Shown in pieces: positions 51,581 through 61,221 of a stretch of 64,000 nucleotides of DNA. The notes beneath the pieces were generated by a model. That model was not told the DNA's origin and searched no databases. It saw only the letters and a program-made list of their open reading frames with translations. Source of the DNA: an uncultured Bacteroidales bacterium (lineage in GTDB: Bacteria; Bacteroidota; Bacteroidia; Bacteroidales; UBA932). The stretch is from positions 1-64,000 of the forward strand of contig ONEX01000006.1 in NCBI GenBank assembly GCA_900316955.1, written 5' to 3'. Every line of letters starts with the position of its first letter. The stretch's first letter is position 1. The translations under genes were made by a program, and so were the position numbers.

Positions 51581-52810
51581 ATGACCACCAAGAAGTACAC
51601 CGCCGCCGAGCTCATCGAGATGGAGCAGAAATACGGCGCGCACAACTATCACCCGCTGCCCGTCGTCCTGGAAAGGGGCGAGGGCGTCTATGTCTGGGAC
51701 GTGGACGGCAAGCGGTACTATGATTTCCTGTCGGCCTATTCCGCCGTCAACCAGGGGCACTGCCACCCCAAGATCGTGAAGGCCCTCTGCGACCAGGCCC
51801 AGAAGCTGTGCCTGACCTCCCGCGCCTTCTACAACGACTGCCTGGGGCCCTACGAGAAGATGGCCACCGAGTACTTCGGCTATGACAAGCTTCTGCCGAT
51901 GAACTCCGGTGCTGAGGCCGTCGAGACGTCCCTCAAGCTGGCCCGCCGCTGGGGCTACAAGGTGAAGGGCATCCCGGAGAACGAGGCCCTCATCATCGTG
52001 GCCGACGGCAATTTCCACGGCCGCACCATCACCATCGTCACCATGTCCAACGACCCGGACAGCTACTCCCAGTACGGTCCCTTCACGCCCGGTTTCGTCC
52101 ATATTCCCTATGACGACACCGAGGCGCTCCGCAAGGTCCTGGACGAGAAGGGCGACAAGGTCTGCGCCATGATCGTGGAGCCCATCCAGGGTGAAGCCGG
52201 CGTCTACGTCCCGCACGAGGGCTACCTCAAGGAATGCTACGACCTGTGCCACGCGCACAACGTCCTGTTCGTCGCCGACGAGGTGCAGACGGGCATCGGC
52301 CGCACCGGCAAGCTGTTCGCCTGCGACCACGAGGGCGTGCGCCCGGACATGGTCACCATCGGCAAGGCCCTCTCCGGCGGCGCCCTGCCCGTCTCCGCCG
52401 TCCTCGCCGACGACGAGATCATGCTCACCATCGGCCCCGGCGAGCACGGGTCCACCTTCGGCGGCTTCCCGCTGGCGGCCAAGGTCGCCGTCGCCGCTCT
52501 CGAGGTCATCCGCGACGAGCACCTGACCGAGAACGCCGCGCGCCTGGGCGTGATCTTCCGCGAGGAGATCGCGAAGATCAAGAGCCCGTTCTTCAAGTTC
52601 GTCCGCGGCAAGGGCCTGCTGAACGCGGTCGTCACCGAACCGCAGAACGGCATCGAAGCCTGGGACATCTGCCTCAAGCTCGCGGAGAAAGGACTGCTCG
52701 CGAAACCGACGCACCGCCACATCATCCGCTTCGCCCCGCCGCTCGTCATCACAGAGGAGCAGCTGCGGGAGGCGATCGGCATCATCAAGGACGTCTTCGA
52801 GTCGCTATGA
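51581..52810 (+). CDS. rocD: Ornithine aminotransferase
   Basis: 409 residues, class III PLP-dependent aminotransferase. The N-terminal [20 protein letters not shown] and [19 protein letters not shown] match ornithine aminotransferases; the PLP lysine is in TIGKALSGG and the PLP-ring Asp in [15 protein letters not shown]. It converts ornithine and 2-oxoglutarate to glutamate semialdehyde and glutamate. It lies 30 bases after the hydrolase gene and overlaps carbamate kinase by 4 bases. Confidence 0.95.
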   Translation: MTTKKYTAAELIEMEQKYGAHNYHPLPVVLERGEGVYVWDVDGKRYYDFLSAYSAVNQGHCHPKIVKALCDQAQKLCLTSRAFYNDCLGPYEKMATEYFGYDKLLPMNSGAEAVETSLKLARRWGYKVKGIPENEALIIVADGNFHGRTITIVTMSNDPDSYSQYGPFTPGFVHIPYDDTEALRKVLDEKGDKVCAMIVEPIQGEAGVYVPHEGYLKECYDLCHAHNVLFVADEVQTGIGRTGKLFACDHEGVRPDMVTIGKALSGGALPVSAVLADDEIMLTIGPGEHGSTFGGFPLAAKVAVAALEVIRDEHLTENAARLGVIFREEIAKIKSPFFKFVRGKGLLNAVVTEPQNGIEAWDICLKLAEKGLLAKPTHRHIIRFAPPLVITEEQLREAIGIIKDVFESL

Positions 52811-53751
52811 GACCTTTAGCCGTGCTCGCCTTCGGCGGCAACGCGCTGCTCAGAAGCAACCAGAAAGGCACCTACGAGGAACAGTTCCAGAACGTCGAGA
52901 ACACCTGCCGCCAGATCCTGCCGCTCATCCGGTGGGGCTATGACATCGTGATCTGCCACGGGAACGGTCCCCAGGTGGGGAATGTCCTGCTACAGCAGGA
53001 GGCCGGCCGCCACGCCTTCGGACTCCAGGAAATGCCCATGGACGTATGCGGCGCCGAAACCCAGGGCGCCATCGCCTACATGATCGAGACGGCGATGGAC
53101 CGCGTCCTGTACGCGGGCGGCATCACCACCCGGCGCGTCATCTCCCTGGTGACGCGGGTGGAAGTGGACCCCAAGGATCCGATGTTCCAGAACCCGACGA
53201 AGCCCGTGGGGCCGTTCTATCCGGCGGAGGAGGCGGAACGCCTCGCCGCCGAGACCGGCGCCGTGTACAAGGAGGACCCGAAGGGCCGCGGCTGGCGCAA
53301 GGTCGTCCCCTCCCCTACGCCGATGCACATTTCCAACGTGGACATCGTCTCCCGGCTCGCCCGCGAGGGGAAGATCGTCGTCACCTGCGGGGGCGGCGGC
53401 ATCCCGGTCATCTGGGAGGCCGGCGGCTACAAGGGGGTGGAGGCGGTCATCGACAAGGACCTCGCCTCGGCCCTGTGCGCCTGCCAGATTGGCGCGGACG
53501 CCCTGTACATCCTGACAGACGTCCCGAAGGTCTATATCAACTTCCGGAAGCCTGATGAAAAGGCCATTGACACGCTCACGGTGGCCCAGGCGGAGAAATA
53601 TCTCGCCGAAGGCCAGTTTGCGGAAGGATCGATGGCGCCGAAGGTCCGCGCAGGCATACATTTTGTGCGCAAAGGCGGCGACCAGTGCGTCATCACCGAG
53701 GCCGGGCAGCTCGGCAATCCTGCCTGCGGAACCCGAATCATACTCAAGTAA
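52807..53751 (+). CDS. arcC: Carbamate kinase
   Basis: 314 residues, amino acid kinase fold. Segments [46 protein letters not shown] and [16 protein letters not shown] are diagnostic. It makes ATP from carbamoyl phosphate, the energy-yielding step of arginine fermentation. The ATG overlaps the rocD stop (ATGA). Its presence argues that the neighbouring carbamoyltransferase runs in the catabolic direction. Confidence 0.96.
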   Translation: MRPLAVLAFGGNALLRSNQKGTYEEQFQNVENTCRQILPLIRWGYDIVICHGNGPQVGNVLLQQEAGRHAFGLQEMPMDVCGAETQGAIAYMIETAMDRVLYAGGITTRRVISLVTRVEVDPKDPMFQNPTKPVGPFYPAEEAERLAAETGAVYKEDPKGRGWRKVVPSPTPMHISNVDIVSRLAREGKIVVTCGGGGIPVIWEAGGYKGVEAVIDKDLASALCACQIGADALYILTDVPKVYINFRKPDEKAIDTLTVAQAEKYLAEGQFAEGSMAPKVRAGIHFVRKGGDQCVITEAGQLGNPACGTRIILK

Positions 53752-53753
53752 TT

Positions 53754-54755
53754 ATGGCATACGAGCTTCACGGCCGCAGTTTCCTCAAGCTGCTCGACCT
53801 CACTCCCCAGGAAATCCAGTACCTGCTGGACCTCGCCCGCGACCTCAAGCGCGCCAAGCGCGAGGGCACCGAGCGCCCCACGATGACCGGCAAGAACATC
53901 GCCCTCATCTTCGAAAAGACTTCCACCCGCACCCGCTGCGCCTTCGAGGTCGCCGCCCATGACCAGGGCGCGCACGTGACCTACCTCGGCCCCACCGGTT
54001 CCCAGATCGGCATCAAAGAGTCCATGAAGGACACGGCCCGTGTACTGGGCCGGATGTTCGACGGCATCGAGTACCGCGGCTTCGCCCAGGCAACCGTGGA
54101 GCAGCTCGCGGAATACTCCGGCGTCCCCGTGTGGAACGGCCTCACCAACGAGTTCCACCCGACGCAGATCCTCGCGGACTTCCTCACGATGACCGAGCAC
54201 AGCGAAAAGCCCCTGAAGGACATTACCTACGCCTACCTGGGCGACGCCCGCTTCAACATGGGCAACTCCCTGCTGGTGGGCGGTGCCAAGATGGGCATGG
54301 ACGTGCGCATCGTCGCGCCGAAGGCCCTGCAGCCGGCCCCGGAGCTGGTTGCGCAGTGCCGGGCCATCGCCGCGGAGACGGGCGCCCGCATCACCATCAC
54401 GGACGACGTGGACGCCGGCGTGAAGGGCTGCGACTTCGTGTACACGGACATCTGGGTGTCCATGGGCGAGCCCGCCGAAGTCTGGAAGGAGCGCATCGAC
54501 CTCCTGATGCCTTATCAGGTCAATGCGAAGCTGATGGAGCGCACCGGCAATCCGGACTGCAAGTTCATGCACTGCCTCCCCTCCTACCACAACCTGGAGA
54601 CCAAGGCCGGCCGCGACGTCTATGAGCAGTTCGGCCTGGACGGCGTCGAGGTGACGGAGGACGTGTTCGAATCCCCGAACAGCATCGTCTTCGACGAAGC
54701 GGAGAACCGCATGCACACGATCAAGGCCGTCATGGTCGCAACCCTCGGAAAATAG
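53754..54755 (+). CDS. arcB: Ornithine carbamoyltransferase, probably catabolic
   Basis: 333 residues, the length typical of ArcB/ArgF. Carbamoyl phosphate site STRTR, ornithine site in DIWVSMGEP and the catalytic loop HCLPSYH are present. In the direction citrulline plus phosphate to ornithine plus carbamoyl phosphate it supplies carbamate kinase, whose gene ends 2 bases upstream. An anabolic role in arginine synthesis cannot be excluded from sequence, but the operon partners favour degradation. Confidence 0.95.
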   Translation: MAYELHGRSFLKLLDLTPQEIQYLLDLARDLKRAKREGTERPTMTGKNIALIFEKTSTRTRCAFEVAAHDQGAHVTYLGPTGSQIGIKESMKDTARVLGRMFDGIEYRGFAQATVEQLAEYSGVPVWNGLTNEFHPTQILADFLTMTEHSEKPLKDITYAYLGDARFNMGNSLLVGGAKMGMDVRIVAPKALQPAPELVAQCRAIAAETGARITITDDVDAGVKGCDFVYTDIWVSMGEPAEVWKERIDLLMPYQVNAKLMERTGNPDCKFMHCLPSYHNLETKAGRDVYEQFGLDGVEVTEDVFESPNSIVFDEAENRMHTIKAVMVATLGK

Positions 54756-54759
54756 CGCC

Positions 54760-55935
54760 ATGAACCGTACCGACACCTTTCGCAAGGAGGTCCGCCAGGT
54801 CCTCGAGAACAACATCCTGAACTATTGGCTCACCCTGAAGGATCCGCGCGGCGGCTTCTACGGGGAGGCCGACGGCACCGCGGAAATCCAGTACAACGCC
54901 CCGCGCGGGGTCATCCTCAACGCCCGCATCATCTGGGCCTTCGCCGCCGCCTACCGGGCGCTCCGCAAGACGGACTACCTAGTGGCGGCCGTCCATGCCC
55001 GGGATTACTTCCTGGAGCATTTCTGCGACCACCGGTACGGCGGCGTGTACTGGAGCGTGGACGCCACCGGCAAGCGCCTGGAGACCAAGAAACAGCTGTA
55101 TGCGCAGGGATTCGCCATCTACGGCCTCAGCGAGCTGTTCAAGGCCACCCGCGACGACGAGGTCCTGAAGAACGCCATCAACCTGTTCCAGATCGTGGAA
55201 TCCCGTTTCAAGGACACGGAGAACGGCGGCTATGTCGAGGCCCTCGCGCGCGACTTCACCCCGCTCGAGGACATGTCCCTCAGCGCCCACGACATCAACG
55301 CCGACAAGACGATGAACTCGCACCTGCACCTGCTCGAGGCCTATGCGAACCTCTACCAGGTGTGGCCGGACAAGGCCCTACGCGAGGCGGTCAAGGACCT
55401 CCTGGACATCGTCTGCGACAAGGTCATGGGCCCGGACGGACACTTGCAGCTGTATTTCCAGCGCGACTGGACCGTCCTCCCCGGAGCCGTTTCTTATGGA
55501 CACGACATCGAGACCTCCTGGCTCGCCCTCGAGTGCGCGACGGCCATCCACGACATCGACACCGTGAACCGCGTGCGGCCGGCGGCCGCCATGATGGGCA
55601 AGGCCGGCAACGAAGGCCTCCGCAGCGACGGCTCGATGATCTACGAGAAGCTGGAAGACGGCACCCTGGACCTTTCCCGCCAGTGGTGGGTCCTCGCCGA
55701 ATCCGTCGTCGGCAACCTCTGGCTGTGGAAGTACCACGGCGACCTCGAGGCCCCGGACCGCGCCCTCTCCACCTGGGCCTACATCCGCGACAACCTCGTG
55801 GACTTCGACAACGGCGAATGGTTCTGGGCCGTCCTGCCCGACGGCACCCCCGACAAGGACTCCCCCAAGGCCGGCTTCTGGAAATGCCCCTATCACAACA
55901 CGAGAATGTGCCTCCAGGTGCTGGAGCTCGTTTAA
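54760..55935 (+). CDS. AGE-family sugar 2-epimerase (cellobiose 2-epimerase-like)
   Basis: 391 residues, an (alpha/alpha)6 barrel of the N-acylglucosamine 2-epimerase superfamily. Catalytic and binding motifs match cellobiose 2-epimerases: MNSHLHLLEAY, GHDIETSWL and the C-terminal KCPYHNTRMCL. These convert the reducing-end glucose of cellobiose or of related disaccharides to mannose. It begins 4 bases after arcB, although a sugar epimerase has no evident role in arginine use. A hairpin follows its stop. Confidence 0.9.
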   Translation: MNRTDTFRKEVRQVLENNILNYWLTLKDPRGGFYGEADGTAEIQYNAPRGVILNARIIWAFAAAYRALRKTDYLVAAVHARDYFLEHFCDHRYGGVYWSVDATGKRLETKKQLYAQGFAIYGLSELFKATRDDEVLKNAINLFQIVESRFKDTENGGYVEALARDFTPLEDMSLSAHDINADKTMNSHLHLLEAYANLYQVWPDKALREAVKDLLDIVCDKVMGPDGHLQLYFQRDWTVLPGAVSYGHDIETSWLALECATAIHDIDTVNRVRPAAAMMGKAGNEGLRSDGSMIYEKLEDGTLDLSRQWWVLAESVVGNLWLWKYHGDLEAPDRALSTWAYIRDNLVDFDNGEWFWAVLPDGTPDKDSPKAGFWKCPYHNTRMCLQVLELV

Positions 55936-55939
55936 TGAA

Positions 55940-55968
55940 AGAAACTCAGGCCAAAAGCCTGAGTTTCT
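55940..55968. terminator. Hairpin terminator after the epimerase gene, possibly bidirectional
   Basis: Perfect 12-base stem AGAAACTCAGGC/GCCTGAGTTTCT with loop CAAAA, starting 4 bases after the stop codon. There is no long T run. It also lies beyond the end of the converging AraC-type gene. Confidence 0.75.
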
Positions 55969-55993
55969 AGTCTATCCCCTGACGGACGGGATT

Positions 55994-56509
55994 CTACTTG
56001 GGGTATTCGCGGTTTTTCTTCCGCAACCTCGCGCACCAGGTACTCGGAGACTCCTGCATCACGGCCTTGAAGGCCTGGTTGAAGGTGGTGCCCGAGTGGA
56101 AGCCGGCGAGTGCGCCGAGTTCCGACACCGTGAGCGATTTGTTCTTCCGGAACAACTCCATCGCGTACATCACCCGATAGTAGTTGATATAACTGCGGAA
56201 GTTTTTCCCGGAATAGTAGTTGATGGTCTTGGAGAGATACACCTTGTTGGTAAACAGCACGTTCGCAAGGTCTCCGAGGGAGAAGGACTCCACCAGGAAA
56301 GGCTTGCGGTCCGCCATGTACCGGCAACACCTGTCGTAAAGAAACTGATCGACCACAGAAGGCCCGTCTGCCTGTGGTTCGGTGTTGCCTCCCTGCTTAG
56401 CGAGGGAAGACTGCCGCTGCGCGGTCTCACGGTGAGCCCGGCTGCGGCCCAGGAAGTACACTCCAGTCAGGAGGACCGGAGCGAAAAACAGCATCAGGAT
56501 CATTTGCAT
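55994..56509 (-). CDS. Membrane-anchored AraC-type regulator
   Basis: 171 residues. One N-terminal membrane segment (about 2-20, MILMLFFAPVLLTGVYFLG) and a short basic, polar linker (21-50) precede a complete AraC-type double HTH (about 60-168: LANVLFTNKVYLSKTINYYSG, then SELGALAGFHSGTTFNQAFK). There is no sensor, kinase or receiver domain. It could be a remnant of a longer one-component or hybrid regulator, or an independent membrane-tethered factor. It lies 35 bases downstream of the first YitT gene, likely in the same transcript. Confidence 0.85.
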   Translation of the reverse strand: MQMILMLFFAPVLLTGVYFLGRSRAHRETAQRQSSLAKQGGNTEPQADGPSVVDQFLYDRCCRYMADRKPFLVESFSLGDLANVLFTNKVYLSKTINYYSGKNFRSYINYYRVMYAMELFRKNKSLTVSELGALAGFHSGTTFNQAFKAVMQESPSTWCARLRKKNREYPK

Positions 56510-56544
56510 AGGCTGACGGTTTTTCGCCCCTCAGGGGAAGACTT

Positions 56545-57525
56545 TTATTTTCCTTTGATGGCCTCGAACCCGCGTCCGTACACCCCGTTCACGGAGGAGA
56601 CGGACAGGAAGGCGTTCGGGTCGATGGCCTTGATCTGTCTCAAAAACAAGTTGACATCGGTCTTGCGCGTGATCACCATCAGCACCTCGGCGGGTTCCTT
56701 GGTGTACCAGCCCTTGCCGTCCAGGACGGTGACGCCCCGGTGCAGGTCATGGGTGATGGAATCGGCGATCTCCGCGTAGTGCTTGGACAGGATGAACAGC
56801 TGCACGCTCTGCTGCGAGCCGGACAGGTAGCTGTCGATAACCCGCCCGTTCACCGTCACCAGGATGAGGCCGTAGATGACGGTCGTCACCTTCTCGGAGA
56901 ACGGCATCAGGTGCGTGAGCGGCTCGCCGTCCGGGCCGATGAGCTGCCTGCCCGTCGCCGGGTCCACGTCCGGGACGATGGACGGGATCAGCAGGGAGGA
57001 CAGGATGATGACGAAGTCGATGTACAGGATCACCTTGCCCGGGGATACGTTGCGGTACTTGGTGTAAATCAGCGCGATGATGTCCGTGCCGCCGGTGCTG
57101 CCGCCGTTGGAGATGGACATGCCGATGCCGATGCCGGCCATCACGCCGCCGCACAGGGTGGACATCAGCTTGCCGTTCTGCAGGGCCAGCGTCTGGATGA
57201 TCTCCGTAGGGATGAGGTCCGGCAGGAACCGCAGGCCCACGGAAGCCAGCATGATGGCGTAGATGGTCTTCGCGCCGAATCCCATGCCGATCACCACCAC
57301 CGCGAGGATGATCAGGATCGCGTTCAGCACGAAGTAGGAGTAACCCATCTGGATCGCTCCGCCCGTAGCGTACTGGATCATGGAGGAGATACCGGAAACG
57401 CCGCCGCCCACCAGGTTGTTGGGCATCAGGAACAGGGCCCATCCCGTCACATAGATCAGGATGCCGAGGGTGACGAGCGCCCATTCCTGGACGACTGTCC
57501 AAAAGGACTTTTTGACGACTGCCAT
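56545..57525 (-). CDS. YitT family membrane protein (DUF161/DUF2179)
   Basis: 326 residues. Five to six membrane segments (about 15-215) are followed by a cytoplasmic DUF2179 domain (about 240-320, GVTVLDGKGWYTKEPAEVLMVITRKTD). The GGSTGGTDIIA and GGGVSGISSM motifs are typical. The family is thought to transport small solutes, but the substrate is unknown. It is a close relative of the next gene upstream, from which it is separated by 3 bases, an apparent tandem duplication. Confidence 0.92.
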   Translation of the reverse strand: MAVVKKSFWTVVQEWALVTLGILIYVTGWALFLMPNNLVGGGVSGISSMIQYATGGAIQMGYSYFVLNAILIILAVVVIGMGFGAKTIYAIMLASVGLRFLPDLIPTEIIQTLALQNGKLMSTLCGGVMAGIGIGMSISNGGSTGGTDIIALIYTKYRNVSPGKVILYIDFVIILSSLLIPSIVPDVDPATGRQLIGPDGEPLTHLMPFSEKVTTVIYGLILVTVNGRVIDSYLSGSQQSVQLFILSKHYAEIADSITHDLHRGVTVLDGKGWYTKEPAEVLMVITRKTDVNLFLRQIKAIDPNAFLSVSSVNGVYGRGFEAIKGK

Positions 57526-57528
57526 AGG

Positions 57529-58452
57529 TTATTGGTTAGTGTTTTTTTTCTTGACCGGAAGGCCCACCTTCATCTCGTCGAAACCCTCGCCGAAGACGTT
57601 GTTCGCGGGGACGACCGTCACGAACGCCTTTGAATCGATGTCCTTGACGCATTTCACGAGCTCCGAAAGCTCCGTCCGCCGAAGCATCACCATCAGCACG
57701 AGGCGGTCCTTCTGCGTGTACCAGCCGATTGCCTTGAGGGCGGTGACACCGCGTTCCATCCGCTTGGTGATGTAGTCTCCGATCTGGTCGATCCGGTCGG
57801 AGAAGATGATCACCTGGACGGTGGAATCCTTGCCCAGGATGATCAGGTCCAGCACATAGGAGCAGACGCCCATGGTGATGTAACCGTACACCACATCCGT
57901 GAAGCAGTGGCCCGGGACCAGGATCAGCAGGGTGATCACGATGAAGTCCGCGTACAGGTAGAAGCGGCCGACGGTGATGGGCCAGAACTTGTTCACGATG
58001 AGCGCGAGGATGTCGGTGCCGCCCGTGGAACCGCCCCGCATGATGATCATCGCGAGGCCCACGGCTTCCAGGAGACCGCCGATGATCGGGACCAGGATGG
58101 GTTCCTTCACGTGCAGCGCATTCCCTTCGACGGCCCAGAGCCAGGACATGTTCTCGGCGCCGAGGACGCGGAACAGGGCCGTGGACAGCAGGATGGCGTA
58201 GATGGTCTTGATGCCGAATCCCCGGCCCAGGATGATCCAGGCCAGGACCAGCAGGAGGACGTTGATGCCGAAGTACCAGATATCCACCGAGATACCGGTG
58301 ACCATGGAGAGCAGGGCGGACGCGCCGGTGAGGCCGCCGTCGATCATGTTGTTGGGGAGGAGGAAACACTGCCAGGCCATCACGAAGAGGATGACCCCCA
58401 GCGTGATCACGACATAGTCGTAAATGCCTACGATTACCTTGCTCCTGGCCAT
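57529..58452 (-). CDS. YitT family membrane protein (DUF161/DUF2179)
   Basis: 307 residues with the same layout as its neighbour: membrane segments to about 210, then DUF2179 (GVTALKAIGWYTQKDRLVLMVMLRRTE). GGSTGGTDILALIVNK and GGLTGASALLSM are conserved. The two copies are clearly diverged, so the duplication is old. It lies 3 bases downstream of leuS, suggesting co-transcription with it. Confidence 0.92.
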   Translation of the reverse strand: MARSKVIVGIYDYVVITLGVILFVMAWQCFLLPNNMIDGGLTGASALLSMVTGISVDIWYFGINVLLLVLAWIILGRGFGIKTIYAILLSTALFRVLGAENMSWLWAVEGNALHVKEPILVPIIGGLLEAVGLAMIIMRGGSTGGTDILALIVNKFWPITVGRFYLYADFIVITLLILVPGHCFTDVVYGYITMGVCSYVLDLIILGKDSTVQVIIFSDRIDQIGDYITKRMERGVTALKAIGWYTQKDRLVLMVMLRRTELSELVKCVKDIDSKAFVTVVPANNVFGEGFDEMKVGLPVKKKNTNQ

Positions 58453-58455
58453 GGT

Positions 58456-61215
58456 TTACTTCTTGAGGACGACGTTCACGATGCGGCCGGGGACGACGAT
58501 GACCTTCGCGATGGTCATGTCACCCACGTACTTGGGCGTCATTTCATGGGCGCGGACGGCGGCTTCCACGTCCGCGGGCGCCGTATTGGCGGGGACGTCG
58601 ATGAGGAAGCGGGTCTTGCCGTTGAAGGAGACCGGATACTTGACGGTGTTCTCCACCGTGTATTCCTCATGGTACTCCGGGAAGGAGGCCATCGTCACGG
58701 AATCCTCGTGGCCCAGCTGGTGCCAAAGTTCCTCCGCGATGTGCGGGGCGAACGGGGACAGCAGGACGAGGAGCGGCTCCAGGACCTCACGCTTGTGGCA
58801 GTTCTGCAGGTCGTTCAGCGCGATCATGAAGGCGGAAACCGTCGTGTTGTAGGAGAAGTTCTCGATGTCCTCCTGTTCCTTGCCGATGAGCTTGTGCAGG
58901 GCCTTGAGCTCCGCGGCCGTGGGCTTCTCGTCGGTGACGAGCCAGTTGTCGCGGTCCCAGAACAGGCGCCAGACCTTTTTCAGGAAGCGGTTCACACCGT
59001 CGATGCCGTCGGTGCTCCAGGGCTTCGCCTGCTCCACCGGGCCGAGGAACATCTCATACAGGCGCAGGGTGTCCGCGCCGTAGGTGTCGCACACGTAGTC
59101 GGGGTTCACGACGTTGAACATGGACTTGCTCATCTTCTCGATGGCCCAGCCGCAGATGTATTCGCCGTTCTCGAGGATGAACTCGGCGGTGGCGAACTCC
59201 GGACGCCAGGCCTTGAAGGCCTCGAGGTCCAGGCGGTCGTTGCGGACGATGTTCACGTCCACGTGGATCTCCGTCGTCTCGTACTGGTCCTTGAGGCCCA
59301 GGGAGACGAAGGTATTGGTGTTCACGATGCGGTACACGAAGTTCGAGCGGCCCTGGATCATGCCCTGGTTGATGAGCTTCTTGAACGGCTCGTCCTCACA
59401 GACATAGCCGAGGTCGAACAGGAACTTGTTCCAGAAGCGGCTGTAGATCAGGTGGCCCGTCGCATGCTCGGTGCCGCCCACGTACAGGTCCACGTTCCGC
59501 CAGTACTCGTCCGCCTCGCGGGAGACGAGGGCCTCGTCGTTGTGCGGGTCCATGTAGCGGAGGTAGTAGGCGCTGGAACCCGCGAAGCCCGGCATCGTGC
59601 TGGTTTCCAGCGGATAGCCGTCATAGGTCCAGTCCTTCGCGCGGGCGAGCGGCGGGTCGCCGGCCTCCGTAGGCCGGTACTCGTCGATCTCCGGCAGGGT
59701 GAGCGGGAGCTTGTCGAAAGGTATCGGGGTGGCAATGCCGTCCTTGAAGTAGATCGGGAACGGCTCGCCCCAATACCGCTGGCGGGAGAAGATGGCGTCG
59801 CGCAGGCGGTAGTTCACCTTCCGGCGGCCGAGGCCGTGGGACTCCACGTAATCGATGGCGGCCGGAATGGCCTCCTTCACGGACATTCCGTTCAGGAACC
59901 CGCTGTTGCACATGATGCCCTCCTTGGCGTCATAGCTCTCCTCGGACACGTCGGCCCCCTCGATGAGCGGGACGATGGGCAGGTCGAACTTCTTCGCGAA
60001 GGCGTAGTCGCGGCTGTCGTGGGCCGGAACGGCCATGATGGCGCCCGTGCCGTAGCCGGCGAGGACGTATTCGGCGATCCATACGGGAACTTTCTCTCCC
60101 GTGAGCGGATTGATGGCGTAGGCGCCGGAGAACACGCCCGTCACCGCCTTGCCGGCGATGCGTTCGCGCTCAGTCTTCTTCTTGACCTGCTCCAGGTAGG
60201 CGTCCACGGCCTCCTTCTGCGCGGCGGAGGTGAGTTTCGGGACCCATTCGCTCTCCGGGGCGAGGACCATGAAGGTCACGCCGAAGACGGTGTCGGCCCG
60301 GGTGGTGAAGATGGTGACGTCGTGCGACTGCCCGTCGCATTCCATCCGGAACACCATCTCCGCGCCCTGGGACTTGCCGATCCAGTTGCGCTGCATCTCC
60401 TTCAGGGAATCCGTCCAGTCCAGGCGGTCCAGGGCGTCCAGCAGGCGCGGCGCATAGGCCGACACGCGGAGCTGCCACTGGGTCATCTTCTTCTGATAGA
60501 CCGGGAAACCGCCGCGCACGGAGTAGCCTTCCTTGACCTCGTCGTTGGCGAGGACCGTCCCGAGTTCCGGGCACCAGTTCACGGTGGACTCACCCTGGTA
60601 GGCGATGCGGTAGTGCATCAGGACATCGGCCTTTTCCTTCTCGCTGAACGCTTTCCACTCGGCGGCGGTGAACACCGGGGCGTCGTTGTTCGCGGCGTCC
60701 ACGGCGGCGGAACCGCCCTGCTCGAAGGCGGCCACGAGCTCCTCGATGGGACGGGCCTTCTGGAGGGCGTTGTCGTACCAGCTGCCGAACATCTTCAGGA
60801 AGGCCCACTGGGTCCACTTGTAGTAGTCCGGGTCGCAGGTGCGGAATTCGCGGTCCCAGTCATAGGAGAAGCCGATGCGGTCCAGCTGGCTGCGGTAGCG
60901 CGCCACGTTGTCGTGGGTGGTCTTCTCCGGGTGCTGGCCGGTCTGGATGGCGTACTGCTCGGCCGGCAGGCCGAAGGCGTCGTACCCCATCGGGTGCAGC
61001 ACGTTGAAGCCCTTCAGGCGCTTGTAGCGGGAGAAGATGTCACTGGCGATGTACCCCAGCGGGTGGCCCACATGCAGGCCTGCGCCCGACGGATACGGGA
61101 ACATGTCCAGGACATAGTATTTGGGTTTGGCGCTGTCGGTCCGGGCCTTGTACGTCTTGTTCTTGGCCCACCAGTCCTGCCACTTTCTCTCGATTTCGAT
61201 GAAATTGTATTCCAT
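58456..61215 (-). CDS. leuS: Leucyl-tRNA synthetase
   Basis: 919 residues, class Ia. The HIGH equivalent is [12 protein letters not shown], the editing domain CP1 follows at about 220-430 ([21 protein letters not shown]), and KMSKS is in [15 protein letters not shown]. The anticodon-binding domain is C-terminal. It charges and proofreads tRNA-Leu. It lies first in a run of minus-strand genes that also contains two YitT proteins. Confidence 0.98.
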   Translation of the reverse strand: MEYNFIEIERKWQDWWAKNKTYKARTDSAKPKYYVLDMFPYPSGAGLHVGHPLGYIASDIFSRYKRLKGFNVLHPMGYDAFGLPAEQYAIQTGQHPEKTTHDNVARYRSQLDRIGFSYDWDREFRTCDPDYYKWTQWAFLKMFGSWYDNALQKARPIEELVAAFEQGGSAAVDAANNDAPVFTAAEWKAFSEKEKADVLMHYRIAYQGESTVNWCPELGTVLANDEVKEGYSVRGGFPVYQKKMTQWQLRVSAYAPRLLDALDRLDWTDSLKEMQRNWIGKSQGAEMVFRMECDGQSHDVTIFTTRADTVFGVTFMVLAPESEWVPKLTSAAQKEAVDAYLEQVKKKTERERIAGKAVTGVFSGAYAINPLTGEKVPVWIAEYVLAGYGTGAIMAVPAHDSRDYAFAKKFDLPIVPLIEGADVSEESYDAKEGIMCNSGFLNGMSVKEAIPAAIDYVESHGLGRRKVNYRLRDAIFSRQRYWGEPFPIYFKDGIATPIPFDKLPLTLPEIDEYRPTEAGDPPLARAKDWTYDGYPLETSTMPGFAGSSAYYLRYMDPHNDEALVSREADEYWRNVDLYVGGTEHATGHLIYSRFWNKFLFDLGYVCEDEPFKKLINQGMIQGRSNFVYRIVNTNTFVSLGLKDQYETTEIHVDVNIVRNDRLDLEAFKAWRPEFATAEFILENGEYICGWAIEKMSKSMFNVVNPDYVCDTYGADTLRLYEMFLGPVEQAKPWSTDGIDGVNRFLKKVWRLFWDRDNWLVTDEKPTAAELKALHKLIGKEQEDIENFSYNTTVSAFMIALNDLQNCHKREVLEPLLVLLSPFAPHIAEELWHQLGHEDSVTMASFPEYHEEYTVENTVKYPVSFNGKTRFLIDVPANTAPADVEAAVRAHEMTPKYVGDMTIAKVIVVPGRIVNVVLKK

Positions 61216-61221
61216 AGGTAT

